From positions 124,001 through 188,000 of the forward strand of contig NZ_AQYJ01000026.1 of NCBI RefSeq assembly GCF_000380565.1: a stretch of DNA of 64,000 nucleotides. The letters are read 5' to 3'. Source of the DNA: Microbulbifer variabilis ATCC 700307. GTDB taxonomy: Bacteria > Pseudomonadota > Gammaproteobacteria > Pseudomonadales > Cellvibrionaceae. Positions 34,628 through 44,178 of the stretch are shown one piece after another. The position numbers were made by a program, and so were the translations under genes. Numbering within the stretch: position 1 is the stretch's first letter; each line of letters begins with the position of its first letter. The notes below the pieces were generated by a model, which was not told where the DNA came from, did no database searches, and worked only from the letters and a program-made list of their open reading frames with translations.

Positions 34628-35620
34628 ATGAAAAGCAGCACACTCATTCTACCTCGAGCAATCATTGCTCTTTCTTTAACTCTCTCAGTATCTCTCATCT
34701 CTTCGCAAACACTAGCAGTAGAGTGTGGAGACACCATTATAAAGCCAACCATTCTTACACAAGATCTTAACTGTGAGTTAACTGAGGAAAACCCTGTAGC
34801 CTTAACCGTAATGGGGCCATTCGGCAGCCTCACAATAGAGGATGCTGAAATTTTATGTTCGATTCAGGCCCCACTTGTCGGTGAAACATTTGGCGTAGTT
34901 CTAAAGGGGATCAACGCTAGTGTGTCAGGAGGTAAGATCTCCAATTGTGAGAATGGTGTTTCTGCTGAAGGGCAAGGAAGTCACTCGATTTCCAGTATTG
35001 AGATTGTCAACTTTAATCGAGACGGTATACGCCTGGCCAGCAATCGTAATACGGTTTCGAATGTAATGCTTACAGGACTTGCCGGCTCAGGCTTAGCGGA
35101 CGGCATTTCTGTGCAAGGGAATAATAATAGTATTTCCAACTGCATAGTTGGCGGTAATGGTGACGAAGGAATAGAAATTCTGGGTGATTATACTAACGTT
35201 ACCTTCTGTCAAATCTCTGGATATGAAGAAGAAGGCATAGAAGTAAATGGAGATTACTCCAACATCACTCAAAATATTATTCAAAATAATATTGATCGTG
35301 GAGTAACAATTAACGGCAACTTTACCACTGTGGGGCAAAACATTATCAGGTTTAATGGGGAAATAGGTGTTGACATTCGCAACACTCTAGGCAGCAGAAT
35401 CACTTCCAACACCATACTTGAAAACGGATCACAGCTTTCAGTGGAATTTGGCGGAATTGTCATTACTGGCGACGAGGCTGCTGGGAATCAGATTATTGGA
35501 AACACGGTTTTCAACAACGAACAATTTGATTTATCCGACCCTTTTGACCCTGATTGCACAGGAAGCAATATTTGGGAAGGAAATCAGTTTGGAAGTGCCA
35601 ACCCAGGATGTCTAAATTAA
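34628..35620 (+). CDS. Secreted right-handed beta-helix protein (PbH1 repeats), copy 1
   Basis: 330 residues, with a signal peptide (1-30, ending TLA) and a mature protein of short PbH1-type repeats (NTVSNVMLTG, NNSISNCIVGGNGDEGIEILGDYTNVTF, NYSNITQNIIQNNIDRGVTING). The N-terminal CGDTI...NCEL and C-terminal CTGSN...NPGC give paired cysteines. The fold is pectate-lyase/NosD-like but no acidic catalytic cluster is visible, so enzymatic activity is uncertain. AAGGAATTTGTC lies before the ATG. A close paralogue is at 36302-37294. Confidence 0.88.
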   Translation: MKSSTLILPRAIIALSLTLSVSLISSQTLAVECGDTIIKPTILTQDLNCELTEENPVALTVMGPFGSLTIEDAEILCSIQAPLVGETFGVVLKGINASVSGGKISNCENGVSAEGQGSHSISSIEIVNFNRDGIRLASNRNTVSNVMLTGLAGSGLADGISVQGNNNSISNCIVGGNGDEGIEILGDYTNVTFCQISGYEEEGIEVNGDYSNITQNIIQNNIDRGVTINGNFTTVGQNIIRFNGEIGVDIRNTLGSRITSNTILENGSQLSVEFGGIVITGDEAAGNQIIGNTVFNNEQFDLSDPFDPDCTGSNIWEGNQFGSANPGCLN

Positions 35621-35633
35621 TACTTGCAAAGCA

Positions 35634-35682
35634 TTATTATACCGGGGAACGAAGAGGCCAACTCTTCTTTGCTCGGTATAAT
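35634..35682 (+). terminator. Imperfect hairpin after beta-helix copy 1
   Basis: attataccg and cggtataat pair around an inner gaagag/ctcttc stem. It is weakly supported as a terminator because the T-tract is short. Confidence 0.45.
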
Positions 35683-35725
35683 CTTCTTAAGAAGCTAACC
35701 ATTTCTACCCTGGGGGCCTAAGAAC

Positions 35726-36154
35726 TTGCCAGTTCCTGCAGAATATCAGCGCTCCCGCGATAAACTCTATGAGTATCTTATCGATGCACGGAATAAAGCC
35801 AACCTCTGGAGCACCCATGTGACTTTCACAATGACCCAGGGTGTCTTTCAAGTGTTCCGTCGCCGCCTTTCCCTGATGGATGCCATCAGGTTCTCCCAAG
35901 CACTCCCCCCATGCCTGCGAGCCCTTTTTGTTGAACAATGGGATGTCACAGAAAAGCAAAAGCCATTTGAAGATTTACAAACTATGACACAGGAAGTCAG
36001 GAACCTTCGCCCGGATCATAACTTTTCTACCGACAACGCAATCAAGGACGTTGCCTGGGCATTGAGAAAACATGTTGATGAAACAGTCTTCGATCGAGTA
36101 CTGGATACTTTGCCCCCAGAGGCAAAAACATTTTGGTCGATCGACAATAGATAA
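35726..36154 (+). CDS. DUF2267 family protein
   Basis: 142 residues. The pattern FRRRLSLMDAIRFSQALPPCLRALFVEQWDV, followed by a second helical half with VLDTLPPEAKTFW, matches DUF2267, a helical stress-associated family of unknown function. The start is a TTG (35726-35728) with GGGGG nine bases upstream; no better start is in frame. It lies between the two beta-helix paralogues, 106 bases after the first and 148 before the second, so an insertion between duplicated genes is possible. Confidence 0.7.
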   Translation: MPVPAEYQRSRDKLYEYLIDARNKANLWSTHVTFTMTQGVFQVFRRRLSLMDAIRFSQALPPCLRALFVEQWDVTEKQKPFEDLQTMTQEVRNLRPDHNFSTDNAIKDVAWALRKHVDETVFDRVLDTLPPEAKTFWSIDNR

Positions 36155-36301
36155 AATACCTTCCGCTAATATAACCATTCCAAATAACCCAAACTTCATA
36201 CACATTACCAAAGGTCAATATACGGTTACTCACGCAGATAGATCATTAATGGCTATGCTTTAAATATTTAAATCACTTGCCCTTATGGAAAGGAGTTCCG
36301 G

Positions 36302-37294
36302 ATGAAAGGCTATGGCTTCAACTTAGGAAACGCCATAAAAAGTGTCGCGGTACTCATTACTGGATCGCTATTTTCCCTCCATGTATTCGCGGTTAGCTGT
36401 GGCGACACTATAACTTCGCCAACTACATTAACAGGTAATCTAAATTGCGAACTCAGCCAGGCAACTCCAGTTGCACTTACCGTGCAGGGCCCTGCCGGCA
36501 TTCTTAATATGAATGGGTTCGCAATTAACTGCTCCACACTAGATCCCGCCGCCACAGAGTTTACAGCTGTCGAATTACAAGGTACCGCTGCAAGAGTCAG
36601 CAATGGCACACTTAATAATTGCCTCAATGGCGTCGTAGCCATGGGCGATGGCTTCCATCAGATCAGCAATATGACGATGACAGATGTTATTAGGAATGGA
36701 GTCCTATTATTTAGCGACGGTAATATTTTGCTTGACACTTCCATTACCGGAGTCGCCGGTTCCTCTGTTTCAGATGGTGTAGAGGTGTTGGGAAATGACA
36801 ATATAGTCTCCGGGTGCACCATCTTAGGCGATGGTGACGAAGGCGTTGAAATACTTGGCCTGCGCAATACGCTGACATTTAGTTATGTGGCGGGGTTTAG
36901 TGAAGACGGTTTAGAGCTGGACGGAGATCATATCATTGTTGCGCAAAATACCTTTGAAAATAATGGTCAAACCGGAGTAATCATCAATGGTAACTTTGCC
37001 ACAGTTACCCAAAATACTGTGACCGGTAATGGCGAGATTGGCATTAATATCAGCGGCGGGAATGGTGGTAAAATTAGCACGAACTTCGTAACAAATAACG
37101 GCTCTAACGCCTCCCCCAACTATGGTGGTATCGTCCTGACTGACCCAAATAGCTCCAACTACCAGATTCTTGGCAACATTTTATCTGGCAATCAGCAATT
37201 TGACCTGATTGATCTGTTTGATCCAAACTGCACCGGAAGTAATCGTTGGCTGGGAAATCAGTTTGAATCCGCCAACCCTATGTGTCTGCGCTAA
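36302..37294 (+). CDS. Secreted right-handed beta-helix protein (PbH1 repeats), copy 2
   Basis: 330 residues, the same length as copy 1, with matching signal peptide, CGDTI start, repeats (NDNIVSGCTILGDGDEGVEILG, NTFENNGQTGVIINGN) and C-terminal CTGSNRWLGNQF...NPMC. Clear tandem paralogue of 34628-35620, separated by the DUF2267 gene. RBS AAAGGAG lies five bases before the ATG. The substrate and role are unknown; a surface or extracellular location is likely. Confidence 0.88.
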   Translation: MKGYGFNLGNAIKSVAVLITGSLFSLHVFAVSCGDTITSPTTLTGNLNCELSQATPVALTVQGPAGILNMNGFAINCSTLDPAATEFTAVELQGTAARVSNGTLNNCLNGVVAMGDGFHQISNMTMTDVIRNGVLLFSDGNILLDTSITGVAGSSVSDGVEVLGNDNIVSGCTILGDGDEGVEILGLRNTLTFSYVAGFSEDGLELDGDHIIVAQNTFENNGQTGVIINGNFATVTQNTVTGNGEIGINISGGNGGKISTNFVTNNGSNASPNYGGIVLTDPNSSNYQILGNILSGNQQFDLIDLFDPNCTGSNRWLGNQFESANPMCLR

Positions 37295-37322
37295 AGACTG
37301 AGTTCTCTTCGTTTGTTATAGT

Positions 37323-37350
37323 GGGGAAAGTCCGCTTTCCCCTTTTCTTT
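37323..37350 (+). terminator. Rho-independent terminator after beta-helix copy 2
   Basis: ggggaaag (37323-37330), tccg, ctttcccc (37335-37342), then TTTTCTTT. The rest of the gap to the patatin gene (37351-37633) shows no gene. Confidence 0.85.
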
Positions 37351-37633
37351 GCTCTCTCTAACCTCTTACAAACTACCGTTCCCCGGCCATTTAGCGCCAT
37401 TCTTACCAATACCTACATTATCACTATCCACTTTTAGAGCGTAAAGAATAACCTCCGCACTTCACATAAAATACTTAACTGCTACCGCACAGTTGGCTTA
37501 TATTTATCATCTATCATTGTTTAGCGTCACTACTCGAGAATACTATTTAAGCACTGGCAGGAACCCGATGAAATGACTCTGAATTGCAACCTCCACGGCT
37601 GGAGATTTTATCCTTAGCTGCAATGAAAAAATC

Positions 37634-38788
37634 ATGGCCAAAAAAGTACTCATCAGTCTGTTAATTTTAGTCGCTCTCTATATCACGATTGCATATATCT
37701 ACAATACCCGATTCACTCAGACGGCTATATTTGAAAGAACCTCCGTGACTGAAGAGTTCATAAAAAGCACGGCAGATATCGAAAAAAAAGACACTATCAA
37801 TATTCTCATTATTGAAGGTGGCGGAGTTCGCGGCCTCATTCCACTTTATATAATCCAGTACTTGGAGTCCCGCCTTGGTAAACCTGTTAGTGAGCTATTC
37901 GATGTTTTTAGCGGGGTTTCTACCGGAGCGGCAATTGCCACCGGGGTTAATGTTCCATTTAAATCTCTCCTTGAATACCGTGGCGGAGACCTGTCAGCCA
38001 CTGAATACATGATAAAGGTCTATCGGGAGGATACCGATTATGTATTTTCCTCTCCGTGGTATCATAAGATACTCACTGCAGGAGGACTTTTCTCCCCTTC
38101 TTTTCTCGGGGACCGTTTACACGAGACCTTGGCGAAGCACTACTCAAAACACCTTCCATTTACTGATTTAAAAAACTACGTCATTATTCCCGCCCTGGAT
38201 GTACACAGTGGAAAAATCCACCTTTTTAAAAACCGAGGAACTTCTGTTACCGACCTACCAACCAATACCACTTACCAATTGGTTACAGCTTCTGTCAGTG
38301 CAGAGACGGCCTTCCCACCAGTAATTTTCAGGGCTCCGGATGGGGAGACAAAACACCGTTTTTTCGCCGATGCGGGTATGGCTATCAACAACCCAACCAG
38401 CCTGATTTTGTTGGATATCATTAACGAATTCCCCGGGAAAAATTACTATTTACTGATCCTGGGTGCTGGCAATCCACCTCTTGCGGGGGCGAAAATCAGT
38501 TATGACCAAATAAAAAACTGGGGGCGTTTACGCTGGCTGAGAGATGCCTTCTCTAATATTCAATTGTCCATGGATCACCAGCAGGTTTTTACACTGGAAA
38601 TTGCCAAGTCTCTCTCATCCAAGGGGCGCATCGAATATGATTTTCTGGATATAGATATTGCAGAACCTTTTGTAGGCATCTTTGACGCCGGATCCAAAGG
38701 GCACCTGAGAGCCTATGCTGACCAGCTAATTGAAGAAAATCGCCCGGCTTTAGAGAGAATTATTAAGCATTTGGAACAGCAAAATTAG
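37634..38788 (+). CDS. Patatin-like phospholipase, copy 1
   Basis: 384 residues. An N-terminal hydrophobic segment (residues 5-22) may be a signal anchor. The patatin domain has the oxyanion loop EGGGVRGLIP (61-70), the nucleophile elbow GVSTG (Ser96) and the catalytic DAG (Asp246) in FFADAGMAINNPTS. Family members are serine-Asp lipid acyl hydrolases. A paralogue lies at 47022-48188 and two decayed relatives at 43.85 and 52.57 kb. No phage or toxin-immunity partner is seen. RBS is weak. Confidence 0.9.
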   Translation: MAKKVLISLLILVALYITIAYIYNTRFTQTAIFERTSVTEEFIKSTADIEKKDTINILIIEGGGVRGLIPLYIIQYLESRLGKPVSELFDVFSGVSTGAAIATGVNVPFKSLLEYRGGDLSATEYMIKVYREDTDYVFSSPWYHKILTAGGLFSPSFLGDRLHETLAKHYSKHLPFTDLKNYVIIPALDVHSGKIHLFKNRGTSVTDLPTNTTYQLVTASVSAETAFPPVIFRAPDGETKHRFFADAGMAINNPTSLILLDIINEFPGKNYYLLILGAGNPPLAGAKISYDQIKNWGRLRWLRDAFSNIQLSMDHQQVFTLEIAKSLSSKGRIEYDFLDIDIAEPFVGIFDAGSKGHLRAYADQLIEENRPALERIIKHLEQQN

Positions 38789-39199
38789 TGCACCGGTCTC
38801 GTAATACCTTTCTGCTATCGTTCTTCCAGACGCTAAAGGCAGGGTTAAACTAAAGATTGAAATAGCGGCACGAGCTTAGCGTTAATTCTACCTGCTGCTG
38901 TCTTCTACTCGCTGTCAACCTTAATCATGAAGGCGTTAATATTTTGTACTAATGGAATTGGAAGCTTTCCCTCGGACCTTTTCCAACAATAGGGTTAGTG
39001 CAAACTTTATTACCGCATTAACTTGCCCAGCATGATTTCTTCCAAACAATTGGCAAACCATAATGTCCTCAGACCCGCCTTCTGTTTTCACTGCAACGCC
39101 CCACTAAATACCACCCCCACAGCAATCAAGAACTGCAATATGAATGGAACACCCGATATACATACCGCAAATACAGACCTTAATGCTGCTGCCTGCCCT
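38789..39199. other. Gap between patatin 1 and umuC 2
   Basis: I see no supported gene or clear terminator. The minus-strand umuC ends at 39200, so this region lies between convergent genes. Confidence 0.4.
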
Positions 39200-40453
39200 T
39201 TAAATATTAACTACCGGCAGAGCTTCGAAACGCGTTGTGTAGGCCGGTGAGCGATAGGCCTGCCGCATCTTCCACTGCTTTTGCACACCCTCAGCACCTA
39301 AAAACAAAGTGCCACTGCCAAAGCGCTGATTAACCCGGTCCAGTGTCTGCATCATCATACCAGCACGGGCCGGCTGCCCGATGGCGAATAGATCACCCTG
39401 CCCCAAAGTCTTGGGTACCAACTCAACCAGCCCCACCCCAGCTTTCATAAAACGGTGTCCCGGACGATAGAGTTCCCTTATGGCCCCCTTCGCCAAACTG
39501 GCAATTAAGCGGGTGTCATCCGTAGGGTAAGGACATCGCACCACGGTGCTGCGGCTGTAATAGTTGGGCTCATGCGGGGATGTATGCAGAAACAGGTGAA
39601 TCGCTGTTACCAGGTATTCCTGCGCACGCAATTTCTCTGCCGCCCGACTCGCATAGAGTGTAATAGCCTGTAACAGGGGCGGCAGCTCGGTGAGCTTTTC
39701 CCCAAATGAGCGGGTGCAATAAATCTGCTTCTTGGGCGCGGGCTGCTCTTCCAGGCTGAAACAGGGGGAGCCATTCAACTCCTCGATAGTTCGCTCAATA
39801 TTAATATTGGTACGCCTGCGTAAAATTTTGGGGTTGGCCTGCCCCAGGTCATAGGCAGTTACAATGCCAAATTCCCCTAACCGTTGGGCCAAGCGCCGAC
39901 CAACTCCCCACACCTTGTCAACTGGTATGCGTCTCTGCAGCCATTGCCAACGTTGCGGGCCATCCAAGACACAGACCCCATCGCATTTGGGAATCTTCTT
40001 CGCCGCTCTGTTCGCCAACTTGGCCAGGGTTTTGCTGGGGGCAATTCCAACTCCCACCGGCATGCGTACATCCCGCCACAGGGTTCGACGTATTCCCTGC
40101 CCGTACTCGACCCAGTCCTCCCGCAGGCCTTGCAGATTGAGGAACATCTCATCAATACTGTACACCTCCACCTCTGGGCTAAAGTCCCGCAGGGTTGTCA
40201 TGACTCTGTGAGAGATATCACCATAGAGAGGGTAGTTACTGGAAAAAATGGCAACATCATGATGCCGCAGCAAATGTTCAATCTTGAAGAAAGGTTCCAA
40301 ATCACCGATACCCAGCAATTTGGCCTCTTTGGAACGCGCTACCACAAAGCCATCGTTATTTGATAACACCACCACTGGCCTACCCCGCAGGTCCGGCCGA
40401 AAAATCTGTTCACAGCTGGCGTAGCAACTGTTGCAATCCACCAATGCCAGCAT
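39200..40453 (-). CDS. umuC: UmuC-like Y-family DNA polymerase, copy 2
   Basis: 417 residues, the same length and order of motifs as copy 1 ([32 protein letters not shown]-terminal DUF4113 [20 protein letters not shown]). Highly similar in protein, but with many third-position differences, so the duplication is not recent. It directly abuts the umuD stop. It lies outside the tRNA-bounded island and is the likely resident copy (inference). Confidence 0.95.
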   Translation of the reverse strand: MLALVDCNSCYASCEQIFRPDLRGRPVVVLSNNDGFVVARSKEAKLLGIGDLEPFFKIEHLLRHHDVAIFSSNYPLYGDISHRVMTTLRDFSPEVEVYSIDEMFLNLQGLREDWVEYGQGIRRTLWRDVRMPVGVGIAPSKTLAKLANRAAKKIPKCDGVCVLDGPQRWQWLQRRIPVDKVWGVGRRLAQRLGEFGIVTAYDLGQANPKILRRRTNINIERTIEELNGSPCFSLEEQPAPKKQIYCTRSFGEKLTELPPLLQAITLYASRAAEKLRAQEYLVTAIHLFLHTSPHEPNYYSRSTVVRCPYPTDDTRLIASLAKGAIRELYRPGHRFMKAGVGLVELVPKTLGQGDLFAIGQPARAGMMMQTLDRVNQRFGSGTLFLGAEGVQKQWKMRQAYRSPAYTTRFEALPVVNI

Positions 40454-40843
40454 TCAGCAAGATCGATGGTAGCGAATAGATGCCTTTACCACCCCTTCCA
40501 AAACGAGCTCCTGCCCCTCCCTGATAGGTATCGGAGGGTAGCGATCATTGGCGGAGAGCAGGCGCCCCCGGTAGCGGTCCAGGACCTTGCAGGCGAGCTG
40601 TCCATCCAGGGCAACTACCACAACATCCCCCTGAGCCGGCTCCAGTGAGCGGTCTACTATCAGGAGATCCCGGTCAAAGATGCCCAGGCCCTGCATGGAG
40701 TCCCCATTGGCACGCGCCATAAAAGTGGCAGCGGGCCGGGTAATAAGGTGTTGGTCGAGGCTTAGTGAATCCTCCCTGTGGTCATCCGCGGGAGAAGGGA
40801 AGCCTGCTGCAACACCATGGCTGTATAAAGGGGTCAGTTTCAT
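40454..40843 (-). CDS. umuD: UmuD-like self-cleaving SOS protein, copy 2
   Basis: 129 residues from the ATG at 40841-40843. The longer frame to 40948 runs through the LexA box and is not real. Predicted cleavage site is Ala13-Gly14 (VAAGFPSP), unlike Cys-Gly in copy 1; Ser49 (ANGDSM) and Lys86 (QLACKVL) are conserved. Binding partner is the umuC copy 2 with which it overlaps. Confidence 0.94.
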   Translation of the reverse strand: MKLTPLYSHGVAAGFPSPADDHREDSLSLDQHLITRPAATFMARANGDSMQGLGIFDRDLLIVDRSLEPAQGDVVVVALDGQLACKVLDRYRGRLLSANDRYPPIPIREGQELVLEGVVKASIRYHRSC

Positions 40844-40858
40844 TAGGGAACACCAATA

Positions 40859-40874
40859 CTGTATATAAATACAG
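40859..40874. promoter_or_regulatory. LexA (SOS) box of umuDC copy 2
   Basis: ctgtatataaatacag, a CTGT-N8-ACAG LexA operator with a one-base asymmetry in the spacer, 15 bases upstream of umuD copy 2. Confidence 0.92.
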
Positions 40875-41147
40875 TTTAGAGGCTGAAAAGTGACACCGGC
40901 AAGAGAATTAAGTGACCACAGGGCCGGGAAGTGCCCACTAACATCCAATGGTGGTCAAGGAGAGGTGGAGTCTGACACCAAAGGCCAGCCCACCAGTTAC
41001 CCTCAAGCCGCTTGGCAGCGTGACACTCTGGCACTATGATCCGGCCCCATAGGCAAAACCCAGATAACAGGGCCTCTTATTACTCGATCAATAGCCCACT
41101 GGAACCCCTCGATAAGCCTGCCCCAGCACAAAGAGAGAGACACAAAT

Positions 41148-41681
41148 ATGAATTTATTGGTCGCTGCACTGATTGTGGCTTCTTATTTTATCTGCATGAG
41201 ATTGAGCTCTTCCGCCATCAAAAAGTTAGGCGGCGCCAAGGCAGTGAAACCCTACCGCCTGAAATACATCTCCAAAACTGTGGGCATTGCGCTACTGGGA
41301 TTTCACTTGGCACTGCTGATCAGTGCTTTGGGATTTGAATATACCCAGGTTTCCATCTTCCTCTCTTCGGTATTTGCTGTAATTGGCGTGGCGCTCTTTG
41401 CCCAGTGGTCAATTCTGAGCAATATCACCGCCAGCCTGATTATTTTCTTCGGTTTTCCTTATCGTGTGGGTGACAAAATCCAGGTAATGGATAAGGACGA
41501 CGACATTTCCGGGATTATTGAGGAAATCACGCTCTTCCATGTATTAATCAGGAGAGGGGAAGAGTTGATCACCTATCCGAACACATTAATGCTCCAGAAA
41601 GGCGTAATAAAAAATCCCGAAAAGAGTAAGGCTGAGGATAACAAAGAGCCAGCGAAGTCACGCCCGGCAGAAGTACAGTAA
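41148..41681 (+). CDS. MscS-like mechanosensitive channel domain protein
   Basis: 177 residues. Transmembrane segments at 4-20 and 50-70, then the pore-lining helix and beta domain: FAQWSILSNITASLIIFFGFPYRVGDKIQVMD. This is the small MscS form. The C-terminal region is acidic/charged (KSKAEDNKEPAKS). AAAGAGAGA upstream of the ATG gives a moderate RBS. It would act in osmotic relief in the inner membrane. It stands alone, between umuDC and the small membrane operon. Confidence 0.85.
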   Translation: MNLLVAALIVASYFICMRLSSSAIKKLGGAKAVKPYRLKYISKTVGIALLGFHLALLISALGFEYTQVSIFLSSVFAVIGVALFAQWSILSNITASLIIFFGFPYRVGDKIQVMDKDDDISGIIEEITLFHVLIRRGEELITYPNTLMLQKGVIKNPEKSKAEDNKEPAKSRPAEVQ

Positions 41682-41876
41682 TACCCAGGTCCCCGCTTTT
41701 TACCATACCCAGCTCAATAACAGAGGGCCGAGACGTAGCTCCCCCGGCTCTCCCATATCCCAGTAATTTGCACACGAGTCCCCATTATCGGCAACAGGGG
41801 TTCGTATCAAGTTGATTCAATAGTCTCAATAGTTAAAAATGCGCATGAATCTGTAAAATTGGCTTTAAGGGACTAC

Positions 41877-42152
41877 ATGACCGATACCCTCAAAGATATA
41901 CTCCACTTTATCCAAGAAATGGGCCTGAAAAATGGTCTGTTTGTCGTATTTTTCATCTTTGCACATTATTTACTTTTCTGGATGTACAGCGGGCGACTGA
42001 AAGATCGTCAAGTTGAAATTGATCGACTAGCGGCAGATAATAGGGAGTATCGAGACAGGTTCCTGAAGCTGATGGATAATGCCTTCTCCTATTCCCCGCC
42101 CACCAGAAAAGTGGCACCGAGAAAGCCAATTAATGAAAAGGAGTTTGAGTAG
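41877..42152 (+). CDS. Small membrane protein with coiled tail
   Basis: About 91 residues from the ATG at 41877 (AAGGG five bases upstream; a TTG at 41859 adds six residues). A single transmembrane segment (GLFVVFFIFAHYLLFWMY, ~20-37) precedes a charged, coiled-coil-like region (KDRQVEIDRLAADNREYRDRF). The stop (TAG, 42150-42152) overlaps the start of the next gene by one base, so the two are an operon. Function unknown. Confidence 0.7.
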   Translation: MTDTLKDILHFIQEMGLKNGLFVVFFIFAHYLLFWMYSGRLKDRQVEIDRLAADNREYRDRFLKLMDNAFSYSPPTRKVAPRKPINEKEFE

Positions 42153-42694
42153 TGCTCTACATATTGTTAGCCCTTGCTCTTTTCTTCATTTCAATCCAGA
42201 TATATCGGCTTTGGGAAATGAGAAAACACGACCAGCACTTGTTCGAGTTTTGTCAGTTGCGGAGAGATACCATTACGTATCTCTCTAACTCCTATGAGAG
42301 TCTCTCCAGAACAGATTATATCGCCCTCAGAAAAATCAACGATGCCCTGAGTACTATCATTGCGGAGTACAAGGAGCATAGAACCGTTGTATTCAACTTC
42401 CGTTTATTTGTGGAGTACCTGGATGAGCTGAAGGCTTTCGAAAAAAAGGCTGAAAAGATCTCTACCAGCAACAAAGAAATACAGAACCTGCTAAACAGAA
42501 TACATTGTTCTATCTTCAAGGCATTCCTGGCATTCACGCCCTATCTCAAATCAGAGCTCGCCCTCTCACTGGTTATGAAGTTGAGCTCACTCGGGGTTAA
42601 AGCCGGAGTAAATTCCCTCAAGGGTTATCTCAGTAGCCTCAAAGAGGCAAAAATGATGGTCAACACCTTTAAGCGATCATCCACCCCCTGCTAA
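42152..42694 (+). CDS. Membrane-anchored helical protein
   Basis: 180 residues starting at a GTG that overlaps the preceding stop (TAGTG). GGAG is ten bases upstream. One N-terminal transmembrane segment (LYILLALALFFISIQIYRL), then a mostly helical cytosolic domain. It forms an operon with the gene at 41877 and may form a membrane complex with it (inference). No family recognised. Confidence 0.65.
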   Translation: MLYILLALALFFISIQIYRLWEMRKHDQHLFEFCQLRRDTITYLSNSYESLSRTDYIALRKINDALSTIIAEYKEHRTVVFNFRLFVEYLDELKAFEKKAEKISTSNKEIQNLLNRIHCSIFKAFLAFTPYLKSELALSLVMKLSSLGVKAGVNSLKGYLSSLKEAKMMVNTFKRSSTPC

Positions 42695-42858
42695 CTGGCA
42701 TCCGCTAGTACTCAAATGGGGGCTAAGCCCCCACCACTTTCCCATTTACCCCCATTCAAGTTAGACAAACCAACCCTCAACTCTACTCAGCAAGATTGAT
42801 CAAGCCTTAGTAACCCTGTCGTTATAGTATTCCATTACCAAAGGGGAGGAAGGCAAGT

Positions 42859-43725
42859 GTGGCCAGTTATCGGGAACAATTTCTGCAAGTACTAGCTTAT
42901 ATCGAAGCCAACCTTGATACCGAGCTGGATATCGACCAGCTATGCGGGCTCACCCAGTTATCCAGGTATCACTTTCATCGCCAATGCTCAGCATATTTTG
43001 GCATGCCCTTAATGGCCGTTGTCAGGCTGTTAAGGCTTAAGCGTAGCGCTTACCAGCTGGCTTATCGCACAGACAGAAGGATTCTGGATATAGCTTTGGA
43101 AAATGGCTATGACAGCCATGAAGCTTTCTCTCGGGCATTCAAAAAGCACTTTGGTCAGAGCCCATCAAAGTTCCGGCTGTCGCCAAACTGGGACCATTGG
43201 CTTTCCCACTACCAGCCTATTCTGACATTGAGAACACAGATAATGAGAAGCCAGGACAAAATCCAAGTGACCATCATAGACTTTCCCGAAACTTTGGTAG
43301 CGACCCTGGAGCACAAGGGGCCACCAAATCTACTTAGCACAACCATTAGAAAATTTATTGAGTGGAGGAAATCACAGGGGCTAACACCGGCTACAAGCAG
43401 GACATTCAATCTTCTCTATAATGATCCGGCAGCAACCGAACCGGGTGAGTACCAGTATGATATCTGTTGTTCAGTACCATATTCAGTGAAGAATGATAAC
43501 CATGGCATCAAGAGCAAGACTATTCCCGCTGGTAAGTGTGCGGTTATCAGGCATACCGGCAGTGATGACACAATAGGTATCACCGTAAGCTATCTATATT
43601 CAGACTGGCTGGAAATGTCTGGTTTCGCACTGCGAAACTTCCCGATTTTTCTGGAGAGGGTGAAATTCTTTCCAGAGGTGAAAGAGAGTGAAATGATTAC
43701 GGATATCTTCTTGCCAATAGAATAA
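42859..43725 (+). CDS. AraC family regulator with GyrI-like effector domain
   Basis: 288 residues, starting GTG with GGAGGAAGG upstream. Two HTH units at the N-terminus: DIDQLCGLTQLSRYHFHRQCSAYFG and ILDIALENGYDSHEAFSRAFKKHFGQSP. The C-terminal ~155 residues (IQVTIIDFPETLVATLEHKGPPN...) match the GyrI-like/small-molecule binding domain of Rob/SoxS-type multidrug regulators. It is monocistronic and likely responds to a cationic or aromatic drug (inference from the fold). Confidence 0.9.
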   Translation: MASYREQFLQVLAYIEANLDTELDIDQLCGLTQLSRYHFHRQCSAYFGMPLMAVVRLLRLKRSAYQLAYRTDRRILDIALENGYDSHEAFSRAFKKHFGQSPSKFRLSPNWDHWLSHYQPILTLRTQIMRSQDKIQVTIIDFPETLVATLEHKGPPNLLSTTIRKFIEWRKSQGLTPATSRTFNLLYNDPAATEPGEYQYDICCSVPYSVKNDNHGIKSKTIPAGKCAVIRHTGSDDTIGITVSYLYSDWLEMSGFALRNFPIFLERVKFFPEVKESEMITDIFLPIE

Positions 43726-44178
43726 GCGCACTCTCAATCACTAGGCGCAAACTGACTTCAGCCTACACCTTTTTCCCATAGTAAGGGAAACTCAGCCAGC
43801 GAAATGCAAAACTCTTTGAGGCTCGCTCACCCCAGAGAGTGACCAAGGTAAAATTACCAATCTTTCCTCAAACAGCCTCTATCAACTGGCAACAGCTGCA
43901 GCTAGTGCTGAAACTGTATTTCCTTCAATAGTGTTTTAAACAGCAGGCAGGGATACTCTTCAACGATACTAAGCCGACATAGGGATAAGTGAATAGCCAG
44001 TCTCCTAACAGAACAATCACGTTATGTAATATGTTTACCAGGATACTCATAGAAACAGGCATACAAAATACGTGCTAATCACAAAATAATCTTAGAGTTT
44101 TTTGTCCCCTGGTCAGATAAACATTACCTTTAGCGTGTTAGTCCACCCAGAGTGGACATAGCAGGGGCTAACACAGTT
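43726..44178. other. Gap containing a patatin remnant
   Basis: A stop-codon-bearing patatin fragment occupies 43851-43998 (see separate entry). A short inverted repeat gtccac/gtggac is at 44141-44157. Otherwise no gene. Confidence 0.5.
43851..43998 (+). pseudogene. Remnant of a patatin-like phospholipase
   Basis: In one frame it reads KITNLSSNSLYQLATAAASAET, matching the region after ...DLPTNTTYQLVTASVSAET in copy 1. A stop follows. A second frame then reads DTLQRY-stop-ADIGISE-stop-PVS, aligned with DVKHRYYSDAGISANNPAS of copy 2. The catalytic Ser region and the rest are missing. It is a decayed fragment, not a coding gene. Confidence 0.8.

Noticed and set aside
39023..39250. Plus-strand 75-codon frame
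   Set aside because: It overlaps the end of umuC copy 2 in the antisense direction and lacks an RBS.
40844..40948. Extended N-terminus of umuD copy 2
   Set aside because: The extension runs through the LexA operator (encoding CIYIQY). The ATG at 40841-40843 matches copy 1.
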